Shown: positions 34,692 through 46,700, numbered from the stretch's first letter. The stretch: DNA of 64,000 nt from Tretioscincus oriximinensis (GCA_022410635.1 JAJVDF010001192.1:148135-212134), one strand, 5' to 3'. The notes: generated by a model from the letters alone, not told the origin. Numbers and translations are program-made.

Positions 34692-37600
34692 CAGGGACTG
34701 ATTAAAAGCAATCCATACTTGGAACAGACAAGAGTACTGTGTTCATGCTGTAGTCCACTTCAGTGCTTCATTGATGCAGATGGAATTATCTACCTGAACG
34801 GGTACACTGCCTGGTAGGCACTTTTCATGCATCTTTTTAGCTACCCATTTACCCCTAGAATGAGGATCTCTGTGGCTGGGGTTGGTGGGGAAGATGACTG
34901 GGCACCAGACTGCTAGCTATCAAAATGGCATAAGCCTATGGTCCAGCAGATAGCTGTAACCATGAAAAATACCTTGGAATGACAGGAAAACATCTGCATA
35001 CTTCCTCTATAAAATTTTTGNGTCCACCCAGAAATTATTTCACCAGCTCAGCTGCTCCCAGTATATCAGTCTGTAATGAGGATGAAGTAGATGTGGAATA
35101 AGGGACTAAAAAGTCAGCTTGATGCAAATCTTTGTCACATCCACCACTGGTACATTCACGATAAACAGAGCACAATAATAACTGGAGAGGCCCTGTTCAG
35201 GAATACTAGACTATGGGTAGATGAACATGGCTATGACCAAAACCTGAAAGCATATTTGAGCATATACTGACACACCAACATGGCCAAACCCAGATCCTGG
35301 AAGACTGCAGATTACCACTTTAGTGGTATCTTTAGGGCCAAGGTGGAGATTTCCATAGTCCCAACAAGCAAGCCTGATTGGTTCACACCTACTGGTTTGG
35401 ATCACAGGTGCTGTTCCACCACATACAATCCATCTTAAGTTGTGAAGAACTGAACTGTACTGATTTCTTTCCTGCTTTAACCCAGTTTCTCATGACTTGA
35501 ATGAATTAAAAGTAAATACTGGAGCAGCAGCACAAAAAAATGAGTAATAAAAGTCCCCTTTCATTGTATAAACCCAATGGATATGTATGTTTAGAATTTT
35601 CCAAATGAATAAATTAAGGTGTTAGTTTTGGATAACACTGTGGCCAATCAGATATCCTACTAAGCAGTGCTTGTATTGTTACACAGATGGAAACAAACAC
35701 AGAATTATTGTTCACATGACTGTCAGAGAGCATTTCAATACTACTTCCCAGGGCATGAATGCTGAATATGTCGGTTCCTCTCAAATTTGTTTCAGAAGTG
35801 GCTGTCCTGGTGCTACACTTTTTCAAATCAGCCTGCTCGAAAAACAAGAATAACGTACACACAAAAAAACAGTGAGCTTTCTAAACAAATGAACATGTAA
35901 AACATTTACAAGCTTTGTATGACAAGAGTCCAGAATAAAAGAACTGCAAAAATAGCCACTTCAAAGAGCAAAGTTTTATTAAAGCCCTTGTCTCCCACAG
36001 CAGGAAATAAAGAGGAAAAATATTGTAGTGGCCATCCTTTCAAACAATTTATTAAAATATATCACCTCAATTGCACAGAAGGAAAACACTTTACTAAGTG
36101 CTTTCAGATGAATTTATTTAACCACAACCTAGCAGGAAAAGCTATTTAAAAATGAACATACAATGTCAAAAGGAATAAAAAAAAGTAATGTTNCAAGAAA
36201 ATGAATCCACTCTATATTTTGAACAAGGAAACGTGTGCACTCCCCTGACTTCCATTTATTTTAGAGCTCTTCCGATATCATAACATCTTTATTAGTTCTC
36301 TCATGCAAAGTGAAATATTTTGAGGTGTTCTTGTGTTTGTAGTCATGGAACATTTCAGGATTTTCTCATGTACATGCCTGGTCAATTCACTTTTGTCTCT
36401 GCTGTGGACAAGCACCAGGCATAGTATNCCTTAAGACATATCCAGAACATGTGAAGAACTTTTCTTTAGAAGAAAATACCATTCTTTAGAAGAACTGATC
36501 ATTAATCCTCTGATCTGTTATAGAAGGATGTAAACAAATACATGTTTATTTGTTGGTTTAGACAAGTGTTTATAGCCTAGCTCTTCCTTGCTCGTTCCAA
36601 GATGTATAAAACAATAAAAAACTAAAATCCATAAAATAATTAAATTGTAATCCTCCCTCTTTACATTTAGAGGAAGCTGACCATCAAAGACCCAAGACCC
36701 TAATTACATAGGCCCAGTAATGCATTTTAGAAATCTGTTATAATAAGTCTACAATAATTAGATGTATTAACAGATGTCTAAAGTGTATTTCTGAGGTACT
36801 GCAAGCCATGCCTTAATATATTCAACCAGGCACCAAAAGTTACATAATATTAACACCTGGGATAGTTCCACTGGGAGGCTATGCTAAAGCATAGAAGCCA
36901 CAACAGAAAAGTCTTCTCAAGGGTCAGCACTCCTTAGATTGGGAAACTATAAGAACAGCCTGACTATATATAATCTTAATATACCTCAGTCAACGGAAAG
37001 CCTGCATTGCCTGTTACTGAATATGCAGACAAACTGGGCAAAATGTATTTCTATTCTGCTGCTTCCACTAATTTCTATTTATTCCATTCAATTCCTAGTC
37101 ATTCTGTTTGTTCTGCAAATAGTGTATTGTATTCCCATCCCATTTTAAACTTCTTAGGTGTTTTAAATATGTGTTAGGTAAAATAGTCCAGTGTGTTTTG
37201 CAATTGCGAGATTAGACTGCTCCCAGGGTCTTGGCTTTCTCAAATAGAAAGCTAATAGCAATATTGCTATCCTAAGGGATATTGAACTTCCTACACGAAT
37301 CATGCAGGGACATAAAACCTACATGCCCCTTCAGCAGGTTATGGGTTGCTTTGTAGACAGATAGGTTCCAATGCCTCTTTAATGTGACTTGAATGCTCTG
37401 TGGAGAGATGACCAAACTATTTAAACCCCTCAGCTATATCTTTGACAAAACAAAAAAAGTTTGTTTTTCACTTTACTCCTGAAGAATGTGACTTATAGCA
37501 TATAAAGGAAGTATGGATAGATAGAGTTACAAGAAAATAGCAGGGCAGGAATGAGTCTTTCATGAGTGTGTCAAAGCAAACTCTACCTTTCATACAGTAA

Positions 37601-38871
37601 GCAACACTTTTAAAAAATGCTAGTATTTTGCATAATCCTAATTTTTAAGAAAAACCTCAAACGTCTTCCAAAGTCCCTATAGGAGTCAACAAGGATACTG
37701 AAAAAGCTTAGAAAACTCTCAAGTTATCCAAATGTTCTAGTGGTTGGGTGTTAGTCATCATCCTTCCCTACTACTTCATTTCACCTTGATTTCACCCTAC
37801 GTTCTCAACTCACTAAAAATGGTACTTCAGGAACCTTAACTAACNCATCCTTGGCTTCCATGAGCCTGTTTAATCTTGTACAAAAGGAAATTTCAGAAAA
37901 TATGGCATTAGAAGCTGCACCTGTTGTAATTTCTTCTTTGGTACACCTATCAAAGATGCAGAATTTCTCCCCTGCTTTTTTCTGATAACCCTATGGAGAC
38001 AATCCTTCATTTCATTGAAATATAATTATTAAGGACTGCATACACAATGGTTAATTTCCAATTATAGTCATGTCAATAATATTTTAATTAATAAAATGTT
38101 AATTATGCTAATAAAATATCAATAGACCTGGGCATGTTCATGTTCCCACTGTTATGTTGAAACATACACAATATTGACTAAAAAAAGAGAAATGCCACCG
38201 TAGGATGAAAATGTTACCCACAACTGCTTTCGGTATCACAAGAGCAGTATAAAAATGTAATTAATTAAATAAATAAATAAATAAATAAATAAACTTCATT
38301 ATGATAATAATCATCCTTTGAAACTTGTATGCTTTCCAAGCTTTAGATTTTCATGTTTACATGATAGCACGTATTCATCTTCAATTTTAATGGAACAAAA
38401 GCTCCAAAAATAGGAAGGGTCTATTTTTTTATGTGGCTATCTTTGACAGGATTTCTTTCCATCCATTAAAAGAATGCACAACTCATCTAGCTATTTGACT
38501 TCATTTCCAATTAATGCAAAGTACACCACCTATCAGATTAATTTACATCTAAATTACTATGGATTAAATTTAGTTTTATGCCTTCATGCAAATCTTTTAA
38601 ATTTCTACATCTGATGATTGGCAGTTAAATGTATAAGCTGACATCATCTGTAGTAGTATGTAGTAGTGATATTAAAGCTCTATTTGTGTTGTCTGGTTTT
38701 TAGAATACACATACCTGTTACATTAAAATATGTTCAAGTATTTTTTAATCTTTTATTCCTCAATTCTAGTTGAACGTTTAAATCCTGTTCCCTCTGAATG
38801 AACGTAGCCAATCTTACTGTTTTTCAGAATAACTTTCAGTGTATATTATGACATTTGATAAGTCGTCTTAG
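34692..38871. other. No recognised feature over 4 kb; one AAAT microsatellite
   Basis: AT-rich sequence without a supported gene. An (AAAT)n run lies at about 38264-38292. The many short open frames (60-82 codons) are not recognised. Confidence 0.5.
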
Positions 38872-39858
38872 CTTTAAGAACAAGAGGAGCCCTGCTGAAC
38901 TTGGTCTGAGCCCATCTAGTTCAACATTCTGTCTCATACAGTGACGCACCAATTGCACCTGTGAAGTCTTCACCTGTTCTTAACTCCCTGCATATAGTAT
39001 TTCAGGAATACTACCTGTTGCTCCATCTTGGAGACAATATCAAGAGATCCATCCTAGTAGTTATTTATACCATTGGCTTCCATAAACTTGACTAATCCTA
39101 TCTTAAAATTATCCAGGCTGCTGGATTTCCTTGAAGTAAATTCCACCCACCAATGACCCTCTGGATGAAAAAAAATACTTTCCCTTGTCTGTCTTAACTC
39201 TTCTGCCCAACAGTTTCAAGGAATACCCTCTGGCCCTAGTGTTGTATAACAGAGAATATATTTTTTCTCTATTCACCTTATCTACCCCATGCATGATTTT
39301 ATATATACTGCTCAAAACAATTAAGGGAACACTTTAACATAACATGTTATATTAAAGTGTTTCCTTAATTGTTTTGAGCAGTATACTTCATTCAGATCAC
39401 ATCTGAAATGCTGTTCTTTGAGGCTCTTGATCATTCTTCTTGTCCTTTTTTGCACCTTCTCTAGTTCCACAATATTTTTTTCTAAGATGTGCTGACGAGA
39501 ATTGTACACAGTATTCCAAATGTGCCCTCANCATAGATTTATAAAGAGACAAAATGACACTTGTCAACTTGTTTTCGATTCCGTTTCCAATTACTCACTG
39601 CTGCTACACACTGGATGACACTTTCATTCAGTTGTCCACCAACACGCCAAGATCCCTTTCACAGAAAGCATGGTGGTTCCCATCAGTTGATAGGAATAAT
39701 TGAAGTCCTTTGCCCCATGCGCATGACTTTGCACTTGCTTATATTGAAGTGCATTTGCCACTTTGTTGCATACTCATCCAATTTCAAGAGATCACTCTGG
39801 AGCTCTTTACAATCACATTATGTTTTCACTATCCTCAACAATTTAGTGTTGCCAAATA
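38872..39858 (-). mobile_element. CR1 LINE, ~1 kb copy hosting a mariner-type MITE
   Basis: Minus-strand CR1 from the decayed octamer (TTTAAGAACAAGAGGAGCCC) through the 3' UTR into ORF2. On the minus strand one reads MHGVDKVNREK and GRRVKTDKGKYFF, and after the insertion ELEKVQKRTRRMIKSL, followed by the region around the MHFN and CKVMR-type blocks (39700-39790). Small deletions and stops abound. A 74-bp palindrome interrupts it at 39308-39381. Confidence 0.85.
39308..39381. mobile_element. 74-bp palindromic mariner-type MITE with TA duplication
   Basis: Each half reads CTGCTCAAAACAATTAAGG from its outer end, then AACACTTTAA. The two 39-nt halves meet at a central CATG and differ at only two positions. 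TA flanks both ends (39306-39307, 39382-39383), as expected for Tc1/mariner insertion at TA. The CTGCTCAAAA...AACACTTTAA terminus is a well-known mariner-type end in fish and reptiles. The insert cleanly interrupts CR1 sequence, so both boundaries are certain. A single end of the same family recurs at 51279. Confidence 0.9.
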
Positions 39859-41883
39859 AATTCATATAAGGTTTTTGGGAAAAGGCTCAGCAAACCATTG
39901 GCATACAAACAAATGAGAAATCAATGTTATATTTTTGATCATCTATATTCATAATTAAGCTTACAGCAAAATACTATACATTCATCCATCTACCCATACA
40001 TACATACATACATACTTACATACTGTACATACATACCTATATATTTTGATTAAAATTTAAGCAACAAGCATCTTCGACATTTAACTTGTGTCCTTCTCTA
40101 TCAGAGTAAAATTGGGCATTTTTCTATACACAATAGAGGGGGAAAAAAGCAATTACTATCAATCAGTGACTAAGCAACAGATTGGAGTATTTAGAAAGAC
40201 TCATTCATACACAGATTTGCAGCAGTGTTCAGCTCCTCTGATTAGATTCCATAGATTTTAAATTGTAGCTAATTAGGCTGTCATAGGTTCATTAATGGCT
40301 CTACTGATTCAGCACTCCCTCACCTGCATGCATATTAAAGCTCATTAGCTCCCTTGTCTAAAATACCACCTGCATTAATTGCTGCTGATNCACTAGGACT
40401 CTTCAGAAGCCTCTTCTGACAACTGGCCTACCTGCTTGTAATATCCATTGCCCCCAAAAGCTCTTTAGAAAGAGCAATTTGCCCAAGGTTCNTGGTGAAG
40501 CCCATGTGGCAAAACTGCAGCTGTTATTAAGGGCAGTAAAGCCTGTTTTCAGCTTAACAGCAGGAAATAAAGAATTAGCTATGCCTTTACAGTAATATGT
40601 AACATTGGGCTGGTTTATTTTCTCCAAAGCATTACTGTATGTTGCTTAATGAACTGCATTTTATGTACTGCCAAAATGCCAGGGAGCGTACTCTTACAAT
40701 AAATCTTAGCAAGGAGGATAATCGCGAATACTGTACAGTCCTATTGTCTCACTGTACAATAGATTGTATCACTTTGCAGTGAATTCTTCCCACCAGGATG
40801 CAATGTGGTATGTGTGTGTGTGCCTGTGTGTGCACCACAATTGTATTTTCCCTTCTTAGCCAAGACAGATAGCTTTATAACACGTGTCCATGGGATGGAA
40901 GAGCCAAATCCTCTTTCAGTTTTCTTGAGAAGATTAGATTTCCTATGGTTCTTAATGTCTTGTTAAAATCCAAGCCAGAGAAGATACAAGGGCTTATAAG
41001 AATCTCAGAGGAGTATTTTGCAGTATTCAGCAGCTTGTTCTNACTTTGTCCAAGCAAAGGCTTATGGAAAACAATCAAATAAGACAATATAAGTGACTCT
41101 TTCCATTGGATGCCAGAGATGGTAACTAATCATTTCACTAGTTGCTGCTGATAGTGCTGGCCTTCCTAATGGCTTCCTAATGGCTACTACAAACANCTCA
41201 TGTTTTACAGTAGTAGAGCATTCTAAAGCAAAAAGACTCATAGGCTGCATACTGACTGGGATGGAAAAATTGAATTAGGAAACAGTAAAGTGGATTTAAA
41301 TCTACTCCGCTTTCTCCGTTCTTCCCTGCTCCAGTTCAGGCCTGCTTCAGTGGGCTGACACAGAGCAAGGAAAATGGAACCATAAGCAAACCAAAGGTAG
41401 AGAGGGGGAGTGTACATAGCAGCAGATCTTTGTGGGTCTAACCATTCCTTTCTTCTGATTGTGGTTTTTAATGTTGCTATGCTGCTCCAGCATGGGTTAT
41501 TTGAACAGCTGTCAGCAACCGAAATGGGGAGACCAGCAGTGATCTTCTTCTGTAGAAGAATTCTTGTTCATGTGTTAGAATTTCCTCCTGTGGCAAACAG
41601 TTGCCAGAGTGCATTTAAATGACATTAAACTTCACTTGGCATGTTTTTCAGAGCAAACTCCATTCTGGCACCATTTTGCTTTGCAAATGGTGCATTTGTA
41701 GTAAATGGAAAATGCATGAACCCATTGCAAAGCCACACAGTATTCCCATCCAGTATTGTTCACATAGTCCGAATGCAGCCTTACAGGCCTGCCTGTGCTT
41801 TAAGAAAAGAAAACAAGGGTCTCCTTGTGGTCAGTGTATCTTTAGACTTGTGAAAGTTTGTAGCATATGAAAGGATGAAGAGT
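39859..41883. other. No recognised feature; CATA microsatellite
   Basis: A (CATA)n-like run lies at 39993-40038 and a short TG repeat at 40809-40835. No supported gene is present. Overlapping open frames at 41410-41870 are not recognised. Confidence 0.5.
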
Positions 41884-42288
41884 TGCAGAGTGTCAAGGAC
41901 AGACATATATCACACAGCCAGGGTGAAGAGAAAAGAAGCGAGGAAAGTTCTTTATTGTTTCCAACGCTTGCTTATATCCATCTACTAATACATTCTGGCT
42001 GTGCACATGTGTACTTGCATGAATGCGGTCATCCACAAACATATTAGTATCTCATAGATAATTAGACACAGTTTCTAGGGAAAAATAAGGGAGTGTTCAG
42101 GGAAGGAAACTAATAAGAATGTGANACCAATTATACCAACTTACACTACTGAAAATACAACAAATTCAACTTGATCTCACAGGGTCTACTAAAGGGCTCT
42201 TTCTTTGCAAAGCCTGAACAACACACGTGTCCTCTTCTCTGACCTGGGTTTGCCCAACCATCAGATATGAGATTGTGGTGGCCAGCCA
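41884..42288 (-). mobile_element. Solo LTR (family A), second copy
   Basis: Reverse complement aligns in order with the LTR at 6388-6784: GGGCAAACCCAGG, then ACACGTGTGTTGTTCAGGCT, a middle section, GATATAAGCAAGC (plus strand 41968-41978), AATAAA (plus TTTATT at 41951-41956), and a 3' end GTCTGTCCTTGACACTC. The TATA-like box and AATAAA are again ~14 bp apart. Divergence between copies is substantial. The 5' end is ambiguous because L2-like sequence starts around 42285. Confidence 0.65.
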
Positions 42289-42600
42289 GTTTTGGAATAG
42301 CCTCCCAATCAAAGGTACACCAGTCAACAATCAGAGCCTGGTTATAATGTATGACTTCACCTAAACCTTTGATGCATAATTTCCTCTGAATATAGTCTTA
42401 CCATTCTGGGTGGAAGAGTGAGTTATATTTTAAATACTGTATGTTTAATTGTTTGTTCTTTTACCATGTAAAAGAATACATGGTATTGTTTTAATATGCA
42501 TATGCATATTTTGGATGTAGGGCAGGATATAAGTATAAATAAATAAAATTTATTGTTAACCTTCCTGAGATCCTTGGATATAGGGCAGTAAATAAATAAA
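42289..42600 (+). mobile_element. L2 LINE 3' end with duplicated tail
   Basis: TTTTGGAATAGCCTCCCAAT corresponds to the WNSLP-type coding block of L2 (compare TTGGAACAGTCTCCCC at about 62969). Two L2 tails follow in tandem: one ends GTAGGGCAGGATATAAGTAT-AAATAAATAAA at about 42547, then TGTTAACCTTCCTGAGATCC, GGATATAGGGCAG and TAAATAAATAAA to 42600. Confidence 0.7.
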
Positions 42601-42738
42601 CTATGACCCAAGTTGGAATCATCCGGTGAAAGGTGGATAGAAATGTCACAAACGAGTAAATGGAATGGGTGAGCATCATTGAAATCTATAAAAGAGAGCT
42701 TCTAATAATTTTTTAGTGTTGTTCTTCCTTGTCTCTAA

Positions 42739-42872
42739 GGCCCTGCCCACAACTTTACTTTTAAACTGTCCTTCAGTTTTAATGAATGAGCTTAATCCAT
42801 AGTTTTTTTTCCTGTTTTTGGAAGACTGAAAACGAACTGAAGAAGGTTTAAATTAAAGGTGTGATCATGGTC
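42739..42872. repeat. Diverged inverted-repeat element (MITE-like)
   Basis: The left arm GCCCACAACTTTACTTTTAA, followed by ACTGTCCTTCAGTTTT (42745-42780), pairs imperfectly with the right arm AACGAACTGAAGAAGGTTTA and AATTAAAGGTGTGATC (42831-42866). The arms of ~36 bp contain several mismatches and a 2-base bulge. It is likely an old non-autonomous DNA transposon. Confidence 0.45.
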
Positions 42873-42992
42873 TAAATTAAGCTTATTGAGTAGGTTCCTT
42901 GCCATTAAAGAGACTGGCTGGGACTTGGGGATAAAGTTCCAACAATATTTAGAGTATAGCAATGCTGTTGAATTTGGTTATCTCTGTTATTT

Positions 42993-43514
42993 TCCTAAGC
43001 TCAGCCAGTCCTCCCCCTGCTTTCAGGGGCTGCTGCCTGGAGATTGGCTTGGCAAATCGACACTATCAAATGGTTCAGCTGAGGCAAGGAGGAGGAGGTG
43101 GGGAGGTTGACAGGATGTCTCAATGTTGCTCNTCGCTTCGTCAAGCCGATTTCCAGGCAGCAGCCCCCGAAAGCAGGCAGAGGGCAGTCTGGGCTTAGGA
43201 AAAGGCTTCTCGTGACACGCAGCCAGCTCNGCAACATTGCTTCAGCTGTGCCCTCCTTCCAGCCAGCCCTCTGCNTGCTTTCGGGGGCTGCTGCCTGGAG
43301 ATCAGCTCAGCAAAGCGACGAGCAGCATTAAGAAGTCCTGTCAACCTCCCACTTCGTACTCCTTGCTTCAGACAAACCATTTGACAGCGACAACGTCATG
43401 CTCGTTGCACCTCCGAGCCGATCTCCAGGCAGCAGCCCCCGAAAGCAGGCATAGGGCTGGGTGGAAGGAGGGCACAGCCGAAGCAATGCGGCAGAGCCGG
43501 CTGCGTATCACNAG
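42993..43514. repeat. Nested foldback structure (four inverted P modules, two J modules)
   Basis: GC-rich block built from one ~60-bp module P containing GGGGCTGCTGCCTGGAGAT. P is present forward at 42993-43055 and 43245-43316 and reversed at 43141-43204 and 43412-43475. The ~90 bp between the first pair (43056-43140, with GGTGGGGAGGTTGACAGGA) reappears reversed between the second pair (43317-43411). The junction 43205-43244 (CACGCAGCCAGCTC, CTTCAGCTGTGCCC) reappears reversed at 43472-43514. So the layout is U-J-U'-J', a palindrome of palindromes. Overlapping open frames are by-products of the symmetry. It is probably a foldback-type transposon. Confidence 0.75.
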
Positions 43515-43536
43515 AATTCAAGTATACGTGTGCTCA

Positions 43537-43615
43537 GACAAGCCATTGTATATTCTGGAATATAGCTTCATGGCATGCACGGACANGCCATTGCTATATT
43601 CCAGAATATAGCTTT
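43537..43615. repeat. Two-unit repeat with an exact 18-bp inverted repeat
   Basis: TATATTCTGGAATATAGC (43549-43566) is the exact reverse complement of GCTATATTCCAGAATATA (43593-43610), separated by 26 bases. The units also share GACAAGCCATTG upstream, so the block is simultaneously a 46-bp tandem duplication, because the motif is almost its own complement. Confidence 0.7.
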
Positions 43616-43673
43616 ATTCTGGTTTTTAGCTTGTCATGTGAACGCAGTCATAGTCTTTGTGAGGCCTTCTATT

Positions 43674-43880
43674 GTGGGAAAATGGTAAATTTCATGAGAC
43701 TTCGAGGCTAGATGTAAATGTTCATTGATTCTCAGCTTACAGAGAATATTTGGACTTGTTATAAAATAAGCACAGCAGTGACTTATGGGACATGTGATAT
43801 CACAAGAGTACAAGGAAATATAACAGGAAAACAGGAATCCACATGAAAAATTGAAGCTAGATGGAGAGGAATTGTGAACA
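43674..43880 (-). pseudogene. Possible LINE C-terminal fragment, copy C
   Basis: Weakly similar to 21735-21880 (GTAAATTTCATGAGA, GTTATAAAATAAGCAC, ACATGTGATATCACAAGAGT-ACAAGGA in the same order). It is too diverged to read protein with confidence. Confidence 0.3.
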
Positions 43881-45574
43881 TGTTTTTCCAGATTTAAAAT
43901 AANTAACAAAACATATTGTGTGGAGGCACCATAAGTCTAGACTTAACTAAATGGATCATGGCCTAATTAATTGAAATAAACGTTTCTGTGACCAAACATC
44001 TTCACTTTCCTCATACTAGCTAGTTCAAAGTCCTACATTTATATTATAAAGAAATCTCACAACCATGCACTGTTCTATTTATGTTAGAAGAATTAGAAGA
44101 ATATTTCTTATAATTCTTGCCTTTAAAGGGTTTCCTCCATGCTTTGTATTTTTTCAAACTGCAGTGTTAGCAAATAACAAAAACAAAAATCTTCCTAGTT
44201 ACTTCTGTAGTTCTTTTTCTCAGTTCAGTGAAAGGAAAAAAAGAAAGTACGTGCTGTGTTGGAGACCTTACAAGCAACCCGACCTGAAGGACAGTTCTTT
44301 GAAGTCTGAAAACATGTATAATCTACTTTTACTTAGTCTAACAGAAGAGCTATATTTACCATGCCTAGGTCATTATGGATCTTATTTTGTTCTGAGTACA
44401 AGGTGTATGATAGTCTAGAGATTATCAATTTGGGTTACATTTGAAAGTTGGCTTTGATCTCCTAAAAGCTATCAATCTTCAGCGTCAGAAGGAACAAAGA
44501 GATAAGAGAAACCAAAAACCTCATTTGCATCTGATTCCTCTGGAAAATAATAAAAAAATGGGTGGGAGGTGGGAAAATAGGGAGCTAAATAACTAGAAAG
44601 CAAGTAGTCCTGTTCCGATCGCTGCAAAGTCTTTGTAAAATTGCTTGTTTTATAGAGGCATCCAACAGACAGTAGAAAGATGTATATAAAAGTAATTCAG
44701 CATCATCCATAGGCAAAGATATCTTCTTAGGCCTTTTAAAACTGGGATGCTTTTATAATGATAAACCAGGACCTAGATTTATTATAGACAGATACAATGC
44801 CATGGGAATATCTGTTAAGGCTTCAGAAACAGGTCAAATAGAAGTAAGTATTCATTAGAAAACAGTTTAAAAACAATATTCTTCTCTGCTCAAAGAACAT
44901 CAAAATGGTTTCTATCAATATTTCATTTGTTGCCATAAACAGTCCATAGGCAATAAACGTCTCCCACTTTTTAGTCCAATCCATAGTGTTTATCATTACT
45001 TCAGTCCACTAGCGTTCATTGTCCACGCATCATAAATGTCTCCAATCATATAGTATAGCCCACGTTCTATCTCCTGTGCTTTAGAGGTGATTTTGCCTTC
45101 TCTCCACCCTTGGAACCATGCATGTCCAACATTGCACACACTCTAAACGTCTTTGCCTCCACATATTATCCGACTTAGCAGCCTTGATTTTGTAATGTCC
45201 AAAAGCAAAGCTGCCTCAGAGCTTCAGTAAACAAATTGTAAAACACTCATTGGCTCCTGCCTAGTAATGATTGCCTGGGCATTGTATGCAGGTTCGCAAA
45301 GAATGCTGGGGCTTGTAGTCAGGCAAACATAGCAATGATTTCTGGGGCTTGTGATGTCACGAGAACTGCCAGGATGTGTTGAGGACAAAGGGGGAACCGC
45401 AAAGGTAAAAAAGGGTTTACTTTAGAATTGGTTGCCTTGTGTGTTTGGTTTTTAAAAAAAAATTAAAACTTGTAGTAGGAAGCAGCCCGCGTGGCATAGA
45501 CTGGGACAACAGTTGGATAGCTAAAGGTAAAATTAAATGATGGAATTTTATTTATCTTCATAAGGCTAGGCAGA
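43881..45574. other. No recognised feature
   Basis: A 117-codon frame at 44065-44418 has no recognised domain. A GCTGGGGCTTGTAGTC / TCTGGGGCTTGTGATG near-repeat lies at 45306-45354. Otherwise AT-rich. Confidence 0.45.
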
Positions 45575-45690
45575 ATGAGCTTTTGTAAACAAACTTATTT
45601 CTTCAGATGCGTTTGAACACATAGATTTGTCTATGAAACCTCAGGCTCTCTACATTTTTCTTGTTAGTATCTAAGGTGCTACAAGTTCTT
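45575..45690. mobile_element. Diverged hammerhead-like element, possibly head-to-head
   Basis: The left part GAGCTTTTGTAAACAAACTT, then ATTTCTTCAGATGCG, is the minus orientation of the element. The right part AGATTTGTCTATGAAACC... then TGTTAGTATCTAAGGTGCTA-CAAG is the plus orientation. This resembles the head-to-head arrangement at 10953-11163 but is older. The right part retains the ancestral-looking AAGGTGCTACAAG rather than AAAGTGCTACTGG. Confidence 0.5.
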
Positions 45691-46099
45691 TTTTACTAGA
45701 TATTCAGAACCCAAGCTGACTTGTTCTGGCCACTGATAAAATCACAAATACATCATGATTTCAGTGAATCAATTTCAGAATAATCAGAAAGAGGCAATTC
45801 AAAGAACAAGTTCCACAAAAAATAAAGAACTGCAGGGTCACTTGATATTGATGAAATGTCTCTATTGAATCTCTATTCAACTGCTGTGTATCCAAATGCA
45901 AAAAAAAAATAATGTTAAAAAGCATTTTCCAGTGGGGAGCAGGAGAAAACGGGGAAGGAACATAAATAAAGCTCTTCAGGGGACAAAGACTTAAAATCTA
46001 TAGTTGAACTATTTTCTCATCCTTAGGGATAATTGCTTGTTATCTCAGTTTCAGGTCTTTTGCCAAAAACATGGAAGCTTGAGCGTCTTGTACAAGATC
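45691..46099. other. No recognised feature
   Basis: AT-rich with an A-run at about 45900. Nothing supported. Confidence 0.45.
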
Positions 46100-46294
46100 T
46101 TAAGAACATAAAAAGAGCCATACTGGATTGGGCCAGAGCCCATCTAGTCCAGCATTCTGTCTCATACAGAGGCCCACCAGATGCACCTGGGCAGTCCGAA
46201 TAGAGGAAAGCAAAATATGCACCTGTTCATGACTCCCTGCAAATGGTATTTCAGGAGTACTGCCTGTTGCTCCATCCTGGAGGCAGCATCCAGA
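46100..46294 (-). mobile_element. CR1 3' end, left arm of an inverted pair
   Basis: Starts with TAAGAACATAAAAAGAGCCA (octamer side) and runs to CTCCATCCTGGAGGCAGCAT-CCAGAC. It is a good match to the reverse complement of 29338-29530. Confidence 0.9.
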
Positions 46295-46306
46295 CTTCCT
46301 AAGACT

Positions 46307-46470
46307 GCTACTAAGATGGATCTTTTGATGCTGTCTCTGGGATGGAGCAATAGGCAGTACTCCTGAAATACCATTTGCAGGGAGTCATGAACAGGTGAAG
46401 ATTTTGCCTCCTTCTGTTTCAGACTGCCCATCTACAATCAGCAGGACTTCTCTGATGTTAAGTTCTTAAC
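46307..46470 (+). mobile_element. CR1 3' end, right arm of an inverted pair
   Basis: Begins GCTACTAAGATGGATC and contains GATGGAGCAATAGGCAGTAC, ACCATTTGCAGGGAGTCATG and ...GTTAAGTTCTTAAC. It is the same CR1 3' segment as 46100-46294 but in the opposite orientation, only ~12 bp away, and it is more diverged. Confidence 0.85.
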
Positions 46471-46619
46471 TATGCAATTTTATATTTTTAAACCTTTTAA
46501 ACCTAAAAGATCCACTAACTTGAGAGTATCTCTACCTTGGGGATGCTCTGAAACCAATGACACTTTCTTAAATANTTGTATATTGGGAGCTCAGAATGCA
46601 AGAACTACCTGTAGTCTGA

Positions 46620-46700
46620 GACAATATTTATTTATTTTCATGTATATTCTACCCTATACCCAAAGGTCTCATGGCAGATCATGATAAACAATGATAAAAC
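46620..46700 (-). mobile_element. L2 LINE 3' tail
   Basis: AATATTTATTTATTTTCATG, then TCTACCCTATACCCAAAGGT and CTCATGGCAG, the reverse complement of the L2 terminus. It lies directly beside the left end of the CpG-rich element. Confidence 0.75.

Noticed and set aside
42886..43611. Several overlapping frames of 60-124 codons in the GC-rich block
   Set aside because: They arise from the symmetry and GC content of the foldback structure. No domain is recognised.
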